Assembly (NCBI GenBank): GCA_019635215.1
Contig: JAHBZZ010000013.1
Location: 21,511-85,510 of the forward strand
DNA: 64,000 bases
Direction of reading: 5' to 3'
DNA from: Nitrosomonas sp.
Lineage (GTDB): Bacteria; Pseudomonadota; Gammaproteobacteria; Burkholderiales; Nitrosomonadaceae
The notes under the pieces were generated by a model that did not search any database, had not been told where the DNA came from, and was given only the letters and a program-made list of their open reading frames with translations. Every line of letters begins with the position of its first letter. Position 1 is the first letter of the stretch. Below are positions 1-8,635 of this stretch, piece by piece. Made by a program: the position numbers and the translations under genes.

Positions 1-1837
1 TAATGAAGTAATCATCACTTACGGCAGCCAGCCGCGTGTTGAGATTATCATAAAAGTGGTTAAACAGATCGATAGACACGGCATCCTGTGGATAGCCGCG
101 AAAATCGATAGTAACGCCATCGCCCTGCGTAGGTATGGGTATCAGACCCAAAGTCCACTTGGCCAGATCAGGATCCAGCGGCTGAGTTAGCAGCGCATAG
201 ATTTCATCCGCCAGCGTTGCCAAAATGTTGGCTTTCTGGTTGGAATCGAACAACTTCCAGGTTTTTTCCCAATAGGAGCGATCTTTATGGATAACCCAGT
301 CGATTTTGCTGGTGTGTCTGCGCGCAGTTTCGACAAATGGGCTTTTTTTGAGAAACCACGCCAGATCAAATGTATTGTGCGGGTCGTTTGCGTGGACAAG
401 ATAACCGTCTTTCCCGAATGAAAGACCATAATAAGCAACCCGGGACAGAACGCTGAAATTGACGGTCTGCTTTTCACTGCCAGCCAGCCAGAATGGATAG
501 AATCCGTAAACCGTGCCGGACAGCTTATCCAGCACACATCCGCAACCTTTACTGTTCCAGTCAATGACCGCAGCAGCATTAAAATCGCTTTGCTTCCGAT
601 AAAGCAGGTCGATAGCAGGCAGTACAACGTGATCGTAAAGGTTTTCTGCAAATGCAAAAACCTCCTGCTGATCTTTTGCATTGCACGTTCTTTGCCCCTG
701 GCGCAGTGCATTAATCAGTTCAAGATGCTTGCGGACATCCGGCATGCCATGATATTCCTGATTATTCAGCAGATCCGTTTCCAGCGCCAGAAACGCTTCA
801 TCGCTAAAACCGAGGCTCAGTACATACTGGTTATGGAACTGCGCAGTACTGCACACCCCTGTCGCCGCAAAGATTTTGGCCTGGGCGGCTTTGTCAAACA
901 AAGTATGATGCGGATAGGCAACACCGCCAAGTGCGCGTTCCAGCAGGTCGGCCAGTGTTTTGTGCAGCGAAGGCATGAACGGGTCGCTCGCCATGGCCTG
1001 ATTGATAAATGCAATAAATTCGGTGGTCAGAACATATGGTTTATTGAAATAAAACTTCTTTATCGCGGGTGACAATCTTTCAAAAAACTTCGGGGACGCC
1101 TGAAATACTTCTGCAAGTGATGCTTCGAGCAATGAAAAATTATCAAACGGTTTGTTTTCAAGTTTTGACAGTGCCGCAACAATCTGCGCCCGGTCTTGCA
1201 GCAAAGCGAAATCTTCCGCCGACAGTTGATAATAATACAACGGCGATGCCGAATAATCGTCGGTTACCGCGCTATGATGCGGCTCCACAAGCGACCGGTA
1301 GCGATAGACCAGATCCAGTAGTTCCTGATTCGAACCCATACGTCGGATATCATAATCCAGGTCACGCTGGATACCCGGCTCTCTATCATTCCAGCGTGCA
1401 AAATCAGCACTGGTGAGTATCCTTGTTTCATCGGGGAACATATCCGCAAATTCGGCAATTTTCTCGAGACGGACAATAAGGCTGCCGGCATAATCACCGA
1501 TCGGTTCGATTCTGAAGTCATGTGCGAAACGCTGCAGCCAGAACAGGGTTACCGGCCCCATCAGACCATCAGTCAACGGATGCTGGCTTAACCGGATATC
1601 CCGTTGCCAATTCAGATCGTTATGATAAACCGTGGCAAGATCCTGTTGTATGCGCTGCACGACAGACCTCTCCAACCGCTCGAACCGGGATCTGTCCAGC
1701 AGACGGTTAAAATGCTGGTCGTAATCGGTCTGATAATACACATCGTGATAACCATCGTAGGCATAAGTCAAGGAAATGTTCAGGCCTGCAACCATGACAA
1801 GCCAAAGAAACACGATACTCCACAGCCACTGCTTCAT
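1..1837 (-). CDS. GH18-like membrane-anchored eCIS-linked protein (3' end beyond window)
   Basis: An uninterrupted reading frame of about 612 codons starts at ATG 1837 and leaves the window at position 1 without a stop. Residues 5-25 form a hydrophobic signal anchor. A segment near residues 95-110 (DGLMGPVTLFWLQ) resembles a peptidoglycan-binding repeat. The C-terminal part (YGFYPFWL, then a VAYYGLSF strand and DGVTIDFRG) matches the core of glycoside hydrolase family 18. In active GH18 enzymes the motif is DxxDxDxE; here the last acid is replaced by Arg, so hydrolase activity is doubtful. The start overlaps the stop of the AAA+ gene (ATGA), so it belongs to the eCIS operon. It may help the particle cross or bind the cell wall; that is inference. 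Confidence 0.7.
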   Translation of the reverse strand, partial: MKQWLWSIVFLWLVMVAGLNISLTYAYDGYHDVYYQTDYDQHFNRLLDRSRFERLERSVVQRIQQDLATVYHNDLNWQRDIRLSQHPLTDGLMGPVTLFWLQRFAHDFRIEPIGDYAGSLIVRLEKIAEFADMFPDETRILTSADFARWNDREPGIQRDLDYDIRRMGSNQELLDLVYRYRSLVEPHHSAVTDDYSASPLYYYQLSAEDFALLQDRAQIVAALSKLENKPFDNFSLLEASLAEVFQASPKFFERLSPAIKKFYFNKPYVLTTEFIAFINQAMASDPFMPSLHKTLADLLERALGGVAYPHHTLFDKAAQAKIFAATGVCSTAQFHNQYVLSLGFSDEAFLALETDLLNNQEYHGMPDVRKHLELINALRQGQRTCNAKDQQEVFAFAENLYDHVVLPAIDLLYRKQSDFNAAAVIDWNSKGCGCVLDKLSGTVYGFYPFWLAGSEKQTVNFSVLSRVAYYGLSFGKDGYLVHANDPHNTFDLAWFLKKSPFVETARRHTSKIDWVIHKDRSYWEKTWKLFDSNQKANILATLADEIYALLTQPLDPDLAKWTLGLIPIPTQGDGVTIDFRGYPQDAVSIDLFNHFYDNLNTRLAAVSDDYFI

Positions 1838-3216
1838 TGCGTCCGTCCTTCTTTGATCAACTCTCGTGTAATACCCTTCACAAGATCGCTGTGCACAATC
1901 TCTTCGCGCGCCATCCGCGCTGCCTGAATCGCAGCATAACGTACGGCATTGGTGATGGCGCCACCGGACAAGGCATATTTTTCCGACAGCATGACCAGAT
2001 CCACGTCCGCCGATAACAACGTGGCATTACTGAACATGCCTTGCCACAATCTTAAGCGCTGCGCCTGATCAGGTAGGGAAAAATGTACAGAAGACTGAAA
2101 ACGGCGCGCAAATGCATCATCGATATTCGCCTTCAGATTGGTTGCGAGAATCACAACTCCGGGATAATCTTCAATGCGCTGCAACAAATACGCTATTTCC
2201 TGGTTAGCATAACGGTCATGTGCACTGCTGGTCTGTGTACGTTTGCCGAATAATGCATCCGCTTCGTCAAAAAACAGAATCCAGTTTTTGTTGACCGCCT
2301 GATCAAATACATTGGCGAGATTTTTTTCAGTCTCACCGATATATTTGGAGACTACCATGGAAAGATCGATGCGATAGACATCGGACCGGGTTATGGCGCC
2401 GATGATGGTCGCCGTCAGTGTTTTCCCGGTACCCGGAGGGCCATAGAACAGTGTACGGTAACCCGATTTGATATTTTTAACCAGCCCCCATTGCTGCATG
2501 ATCTTTGCCGAATGCCGCAACCAGACAATGATATTGTCTATTTCATCCAGCACTTCAGCGCTGAGCACCAGATCATCGCGTGTCAGCGTTGTCGTAATCT
2601 GTTTGGCTGGAAAATGTACATCAAAATCCGGCCGCTGGTTTTGTCCAGTGGTCATCCGCCCCAGGTAGTCCGTGGTGATCATCAATGCGGCGCTTAAAAA
2701 AGGCTCACCGGATGAAGCATGCACCACCTTGATAATGCCCTGTTTCGACAAATAATAATCTTCCTGGAACAATCGCATCACTTGAAAACGCCTCGCCAGA
2801 TCATTTCCCGCAAGGATAAAGACAGCGGTTTCGCATGTCGGTAAAAAACCGCTGTGCTGCTTACCCTTCCACCCGCCAAATTCGCTAAAACCGCGCGCGA
2901 GATCCTTGTTATTCAGAAGAAAAGAATCCAGAGCATGAGGCTGCAGATGTGGCAGTAATGCCAGGATAATGATCAAACGCTCATCAAACCCCATGTCGAA
3001 TTCACGCACAATATGCGCAAATCCGGATTGATCATGCATCAGATCAGGAGGGGGCGCCGCAGTGATATCCTCGGCACCGGCATCGCGTCCAAAATGACGA
3101 TCAAACCGTATCTTAAGCACAGCCGTAAACCATGCGATTTCGTTGTTCAGAACGGTGGCATTCAGATCTTCCCCAGATATGGCCAGATCCAATTGTTTTT
3201 TAACGCCAGGTGACAT
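1834..3216 (-). CDS. eCIS AAA+ ATPase (Afp15-like)
   Basis: A 460-residue protein. The N-terminal 230 residues are helical and specific to this family. A AAA+ domain follows, with Walker A (GPPGTGKT, about residue 260), Walker B (FFDEADALF, about 313) and a sensor/arginine-finger segment (DDAFARRFQ). AAA+ ATPases of this type accompany extracellular contractile injection systems (Afp, PVC, MAC-like) next to the tape-measure gene and are thought to act in particle assembly or effector loading. The ATG overlaps the end of the tape-measure gene by 17 bases and the stop overlaps the GH18-like start, so all three are translationally coupled. The placement as an eCIS ATPase rests on both motif and neighbourhood and is fairly secure. 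Confidence 0.88.
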   Translation of the reverse strand: MSPGVKKQLDLAISGEDLNATVLNNEIAWFTAVLKIRFDRHFGRDAGAEDITAAPPPDLMHDQSGFAHIVREFDMGFDERLIIILALLPHLQPHALDSFLLNNKDLARGFSEFGGWKGKQHSGFLPTCETAVFILAGNDLARRFQVMRLFQEDYYLSKQGIIKVVHASSGEPFLSAALMITTDYLGRMTTGQNQRPDFDVHFPAKQITTTLTRDDLVLSAEVLDEIDNIIVWLRHSAKIMQQWGLVKNIKSGYRTLFYGPPGTGKTLTATIIGAITRSDVYRIDLSMVVSKYIGETEKNLANVFDQAVNKNWILFFDEADALFGKRTQTSSAHDRYANQEIAYLLQRIEDYPGVVILATNLKANIDDAFARRFQSSVHFSLPDQAQRLRLWQGMFSNATLLSADVDLVMLSEKYALSGGAITNAVRYAAIQAARMAREEIVHSDLVKGITRELIKEGRTQ

Positions 3217-6200
3217 GAATTGCGCGCTCCATCCAGCGATGTTTAATGACTGAGAAACTCCAGGGCAAGTTGTCGAGCAACATGTCGAACGGCCCCGGCT
3301 CTACCGTTAGAAACCAGATTTCCTCCTGCAGAATCAGCCGCCCCCTGCGCTGTAGAAACGTTTCCCGCAAACCCGAGATTGATGTATTTCCGATCGTTTT
3401 CCAATTCTGAATCATGCCACGCATTAAGCTTTCAATAGTATCGCGTTCATGCGGGCTCAACACAATCCGGCTTTGAATCGGAATGCCGGGAGTCAGACCG
3501 CACAAAATTTTGTTCAGCAGCAATTGATATTCCGGGGATTCGTTTTTTGCATTCACCATGAATTGTAACAAATGTACCGCACGCTCGGCCGCTGTGCGAT
3601 CGATAAAAACATCCGCATCCACCAGACCGAATAAGCGCGGCAGATAAGGCGCCGCCAGCACTTGCCCGGCATTGTCGATATAAAATTCTTCGCCGGGCTG
3701 GCATGCAAAATCCATCATGACCGGTAAGCCTGCGGATGTTTGACCGGAGCGGCCGTATGCTTCCGCAAAAGATACCGCTGCACCGGTTTCCGCGTTACCT
3801 GCAACACCCCTCCGGATACGCCGGCGGGACAGCAAATCATTTAACAGATGCTGAAGTACGCGCGTTCCGGGGATTTGCGCCAGCGCATCGACCCAGTACC
3901 GAAGCATTGCGCCGAGCGGCTCACCTCCAGCCAGCTCCACAATGAGTGCCTGCAAAAACTCCGCGCCGTCAAAACCGGCAATCCATGACCCGGAGATGGA
4001 TAGTTTTGTCAAAAAACCCAGTGCAGCTTCCCAGAGTTTCAGCTTCCAGAATTCGACCCCGGCATCCTGCTGTTTTGCAGTCGAACGCTGTAATACTGCG
4101 GATTGTGTCAACACCTGTTCGATCATGGCCGCCGCTGCCGGCGACAGAATAAACGCCATATCCAGCAGGACCGGTTGCGGCAATCCGGCAATGTACTGTG
4201 TCCGCAAATGCGGATTCCGAAGACCGATAACCAACTGCTCACGGAATGTTGCCAAATACTTTGTTTGCAGATTTCTCAACAGCAAACCCGATTCAGCGGA
4301 ACCTGCCTCAGCATTCAATCGTTCGATTGCAGACAGGATGCGTTGTAAAACAACAATCCCCGCATTGGCGTACAGTAATTCCACTTCATCTTCCGGTTGT
4401 ACCGGCATGATGGGTGCATCCGCTGTCTGAACCGGTCGGGCATTCAGCGCAATGGCTTCCAGATCAATGTCCAGGCCGGAAAGCACTGCTGCAAGAATCC
4501 GCTGATAATACATCGCTTGATTGGAAGCCCCCCGCGCATAGGTCTCCATGGCTGTGACAAATGGTTCATGTTCTTCACCCATTGATTCCGGATTGTGAAT
4601 CAACAGCGCCTGAATAATGGCTTTTATATCACCGCCCGACAACTGATCAATGTGCAATCGGCCTGTATCGTGCAACGTTTTCAGGTACTGCCGCCGCTGC
4701 TCGAAATCAGTTTCCAATGCGGCCAGTATCTGCTGTACATCGTGACGGACAGGCATTGCCGGGCGTATGGATTCCGATGCCGATATTGCTGGCTGTGCCG
4801 TTTCTGCCGCCGCAATGGCTTCAGCAATCAGATATTGCACAATAGTGCTCCAGTTTTCCTTTTTCCGAAGCTGCAGTGAATCGTTCTCCTTTTCCGGATC
4901 TTTTCCTGACTTCAATAGCACAGCGGTAAATTCTGTGCTGCCTGACAATGGGAGGATGAGCGCCTGAATAAAAACCCGGGCATCGAATACATCGTTGTCA
5001 GCCCGGGTAACCAGAAAACGCAATGCATTTTCCCATATCTGCCGCCCCCAACCCGCACTGCCAGTACGAGTACGGTGTTTTCCGGCAGCCGGATATCCAG
5101 AAACATCCGTTTGCAGCAGCACCTGTTCGAGATACAGTGCCGCATGCGGTGATATCAACTGCACAATATCCAGCAGAACGGATTGCGGCAGTTGCTCGAT
5201 CAACTGCGTGCGAACGGATACAACCTGCAGAATTTCCGTTAACCACTGGCGGATCGCATACACATCGAACGTTGCCGGCGCTGCCTGTAAGCGCCCCACC
5301 ACTGCGGCCATCCCCGCTTGCCTTAAGGACAACAGCACGCGCCGGAAAATGACTGCAGAATATGTTTCAGAAGAAGCCACGGATTGTTCCAGCTCCTCTT
5401 TCACCGGTGGTTTTACCGATTCCGGAATATCGGCATCGACACTGCCGGCGTACGTCGTTTGTCCGGCAATCGACTCCAGATCGATCAGCCGGTCAAACAG
5501 CAGATTTTCCAGTATCCGGGAATAGTACACTGATTGATTACGGGTTTTTTCTGCAAATCGGGCAATGGCTGCACTCAGTGTACGGCGATCTGCTCCGGTC
5601 AATTCCGGATTATGGATCAGCATGGCATACACCAGGTTTTCCAATTCCGGTACGGACAATTGCGCCATAACTCGCTTGTCATCATTGAACATCGTTTGAA
5701 GCCACTGCTTCTGAGCCGCGAAGTCTGTTGCCATGGCGGCTGTGATATGCCGTATCTCCTGTCCGGCCTGAGCAGCCGGATATTCTGATACGTCGAAAAC
5801 CCCGGATTCGCGCAGCAGGCTTTTTAAAACCGCTGGCGCGCGCGCAGATTCCTGTTCAGGCAGCATATCCACCCACTTCAGGGATTCCTGCCATAGCGCG
5901 GCCAGCACCTTATCGTCCTGAGTGGCGGACATCGCATGAACGAGTGATGTCATGAAATCGTGCGCGGGCATTATTTCTACGGATGCTGCATTTGAATCAA
6001 CGATTTTACGGGCTGCCAGAATATTCAGGGCATTGCTATATAACAATCGTCTCAGCTGCTCACTATCCGCATGCCGGGCATGCGCGGATTGGGTATCTGT
6101 CGTTCCAATCCGCTGCGCGAATTGTTCAAGAACGACCGCATTTCCGGGCGACAGCAGATATACAATATCATTCATGGCTGCGGACGATAGTCGGCTTGTC

Positions 6201-8635
6201 AATGCTGTGCGTACAGTTTCATCCCGAAACAGGGCATGTAACTGCTGACGAATGGTAGGCATCGCATTCATTATCGATGCATCGGAATCATCAGAAATTG
6301 CATCGGCTCCGGCCCATCCAGCTCTCCTGACGGCGGACAGTACCCGCTGGACAATGACCGCAATAAAACGCCGTGTTTCCTGAACGGCAGCGAAAACATG
6401 CTGTGTGATTTCCGCCGGGCGAATACTCACGTCCAACATATTCAACACGGTATTTATCCCGGCAATGTTATCCCGTCTGCCTGACAATGCCGTATGCCAG
6501 GATTGCAATTGCGCATCACCCGCCATGTCATATGACAAGTGATGCGCAATTGACCGTACCCACCGGATGCTGTCCGGTGAATCCGATACAATCTCGCTGT
6601 CGGGCAACGCCGCGCAATAAAGCAACACATTACGCCAAAGTTGTTGCTTCCATTCAGCACGATTCGCAGGTTCTTTACGGACGGGATACCGACAGAATAT
6701 CTCAGCGTGCAATGACAACTGTTCAAGAACAATTGCCATCTGCGGTGACAACAGATAAATCATGTCGATCAGGACAGGCTCAGGCAATCGAGCAAACTGT
6801 TGCACGTTGCGCATTGCATACCGGAGTATTTCCAAGACACGTTGCCGGATATCTTTTGGATCCGTAAATCCGGTTTTTTCCGGCGCTAAATCGGTGTCAA
6901 GCAGACCGGCCTTCTGCAGTGCCTCAACGACACGGTTGAACAACGGCATCATGCCGGACTGCGCCGGAGTCTGGCCGGTTCCGGTATCACGAGGCGTCAC
7001 AGCGGGTGTTTCCGGTTTCCCGGAACGAGATACCTCCTGAAACAGGCGGCCGTTCAATACGTTTTCATCATATGGCTGCAATTCTATTGCCTTACGCAGT
7101 AACTGCCGAACCGCTGCCGGCAGTTCAGGTGCGGTCAATATGTCCGGCACACCAGCAGGCGCTTCAAACAACTGCTTTCGTAACCATGCTATTGCGGCAT
7201 CATATTGTGCGGGTGTTAAATATGCGCCGCGAGATGTTCCCGGGGTTGCACTGGGGTGATGCAAACCGGCTTCCTGCCGATCATCGGCTATACGATGCAC
7301 TAACGGAATCGAATCGGGCTGCGCAGGAAACTGTCCGGTTTCTGTGTCATGGCCTGTCTCAGCAAGTGTTTCCAATTTTCCGGAATCTCTCTCGTCCGAA
7401 AACATGCTGCCGTTTTGCACACGCTCATCGTGCAGCTGTAATTCCGATGTTTTATGCAATAACCACTGAATTACTGCCGACAATTCATGCGCAGCCAATG
7501 TGTCCGACGCGCCAGCAGGCACTTCAAACAGTTGTTTCCGTAACCACGCTACTGCGGCGTCATACTGTGCGGATATCAAATGCACGCTGCGGGATGCTTC
7601 CGGTGTTGCTCTGGGGTGATGCAAACCGGCTTCCTGCCGATCATCGGCTATACGATGCACTAACGGAAGCGGCTCGGACTGCACAGGAAACTGTCCGGTT
7701 TCTGTATCATGGCCTGTCTCGGCAAGTGTTTCCAATTCCCCGGAATCTCTCACGTCTGGAAACATGCTGCCGTTTTTCACGCGCTCATTGTGTGGCTGCA
7801 ATACCGCTGCCTTGCGCAGTAACTGCCGGGCCGATATGTCATACGCGGTGAATGTAGCCGGTACGGCAAATGCAGCCTCAAAGCAGCATTCCCACAACCT
7901 TGTTTCCGCAGTGATCCGTTGCGCGGGTGTCAATACTGTTTTCGGCAACGCCGAACGCACAGACGCAAGCCAATGCGATAATTCATCATGGGATATCGAC
8001 AGGCTGGCAGTCAGAATTTTGCCGAGATACGCTTCTGAATACTGGTAGATCAACCGCTGAATCAACGGCTCCCGGTGAGTCGACGCCATGTGTATCAATA
8101 GCGTCTTTAATGCCGCCGCACCATGTGTTTCGTGCAGGATGTGATCGACAAGCCGTTCATGCACGTTTGATTCGGCGATATTGATATGCCAGGGCATATT
8201 GCCTGACCGCAGAAAATGTCGCAGTAAATCCAGATTAAATTGCAGCCGGGTGACTTGTTGCGCAACCGGTATGTCTACAGTCGGTCCGAATGCGATTTGT
8301 GCGTCCGCTTGCTGCAGAACATCAAGCGGCTGTCTGCGCCATCTGATTTTACTCAGCTCCAAATCGAGCTTCTCGCGGAATCTTTGGATTAACTGGCCGA
8401 AATAATCAACATCATCAATATCGCCCAGATCAATGGTGATCTGATCGATGCGTAAAACAGTGCCTGCTTCGTCATTGGCATGCAGTACGCTTTCGAGTAC
8501 GGGCAATAATTCATCGATCGCCCATGCGGTTAATCTGTCTTCATGTATCCCTTCAATCACGTCGCAGTCAAACGAGAAATCCAGCATGACTTCGTCGATG
8601 AGATGCGCAGCGCGATTGTCAGAACCAGTAATCAC
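3200..8635 (-). CDS. eCIS tape-measure-type protein, 1811 aa, with internal repeats
   Basis: A very large, mostly helical cytoplasmic protein. The first 100 residues match the conserved start of contractile injection system tape-measure proteins (acidic LDF/DCDVIE segment, then IDQITIDLGDI). At least four copies of a module of type LP-x-PVLLDM-x2-LLSP followed by LEQVL recur near residues 625, 825, 1155 and 1490, usually followed by a W-x4-W-x-NAL segment. Residues about 270-510 carry a 120-residue tandem repeat (bases 6870-7824). The start is GTG 8635, inside the last codons of the baseplate gene. Length is expected to set tube or particle length, so the repeats may be a length variable. No frameshift was seen across 5.4 kb. 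Confidence 0.85.
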   Translation of the reverse strand: MITGSDNRAAHLIDEVMLDFSFDCDVIEGIHEDRLTAWAIDELLPVLESVLHANDEAGTVLRIDQITIDLGDIDDVDYFGQLIQRFREKLDLELSKIRWRRQPLDVLQQADAQIAFGPTVDIPVAQQVTRLQFNLDLLRHFLRSGNMPWHINIAESNVHERLVDHILHETHGAAALKTLLIHMASTHREPLIQRLIYQYSEAYLGKILTASLSISHDELSHWLASVRSALPKTVLTPAQRITAETRLWECCFEAAFAVPATFTAYDISARQLLRKAAVLQPHNERVKNGSMFPDVRDSGELETLAETGHDTETGQFPVQSEPLPLVHRIADDRQEAGLHHPRATPEASRSVHLISAQYDAAVAWLRKQLFEVPAGASDTLAAHELSAVIQWLLHKTSELQLHDERVQNGSMFSDERDSGKLETLAETGHDTETGQFPAQPDSIPLVHRIADDRQEAGLHHPSATPGTSRGAYLTPAQYDAAIAWLRKQLFEAPAGVPDILTAPELPAAVRQLLRKAIELQPYDENVLNGRLFQEVSRSGKPETPAVTPRDTGTGQTPAQSGMMPLFNRVVEALQKAGLLDTDLAPEKTGFTDPKDIRQRVLEILRYAMRNVQQFARLPEPVLIDMIYLLSPQMAIVLEQLSLHAEIFCRYPVRKEPANRAEWKQQLWRNVLLYCAALPDSEIVSDSPDSIRWVRSIAHHLSYDMAGDAQLQSWHTALSGRRDNIAGINTVLNMLDVSIRPAEITQHVFAAVQETRRFIAVIVQRVLSAVRRAGWAGADAISDDSDASIMNAMPTIRQQLHALFRDETVRTALTSRLSSAAMNDIVYLLSPGNAVVLEQFAQRIGTTDTQSAHARHADSEQLRRLLYSNALNILAARKIVDSNAASVEIMPAHDFMTSLVHAMSATQDDKVLAALWQESLKWVDMLPEQESARAPAVLKSLLRESGVFDVSEYPAAQAGQEIRHITAAMATDFAAQKQWLQTMFNDDKRVMAQLSVPELENLVYAMLIHNPELTGADRRTLSAAIARFAEKTRNQSVYYSRILENLLFDRLIDLESIAGQTTYAGSVDADIPESVKPPVKEELEQSVASSETYSAVIFRRVLLSLRQAGMAAVVGRLQAAPATFDVYAIRQWLTEILQVVSVRTQLIEQLPQSVLLDIVQLISPHAALYLEQVLLQTDVSGYPAAGKHRTRTGSAGWGRQIWENALRFLVTRADNDVFDARVFIQALILPLSGSTEFTAVLLKSGKDPEKENDSLQLRKKENWSTIVQYLIAEAIAAAETAQPAISASESIRPAMPVRHDVQQILAALETDFEQRRQYLKTLHDTGRLHIDQLSGGDIKAIIQALLIHNPESMGEEHEPFVTAMETYARGASNQAMYYQRILAAVLSGLDIDLEAIALNARPVQTADAPIMPVQPEDEVELLYANAGIVVLQRILSAIERLNAEAGSAESGLLLRNLQTKYLATFREQLVIGLRNPHLRTQYIAGLPQPVLLDMAFILSPAAAAMIEQVLTQSAVLQRSTAKQQDAGVEFWKLKLWEAALGFLTKLSISGSWIAGFDGAEFLQALIVELAGGEPLGAMLRYWVDALAQIPGTRVLQHLLNDLLSRRRIRRGVAGNAETGAAVSFAEAYGRSGQTSAGLPVMMDFACQPGEEFYIDNAGQVLAAPYLPRLFGLVDADVFIDRTAAERAVHLLQFMVNAKNESPEYQLLLNKILCGLTPGIPIQSRIVLSPHERDTIESLMRGMIQNWKTIGNTSISGLRETFLQRRGRLILQEEIWFLTVEPGPFDMLLDNLPWSFSVIKHRWMERAIHVTWR

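Noticed and set aside
7006-7851. Long plus-strand open frame (281 codons) opposite the tape-measure gene
   Set aside because: It follows the 360-bp repeat in antisense; composition is Arg/His/Cys-rich and not protein-like, and there is no ribosome site.
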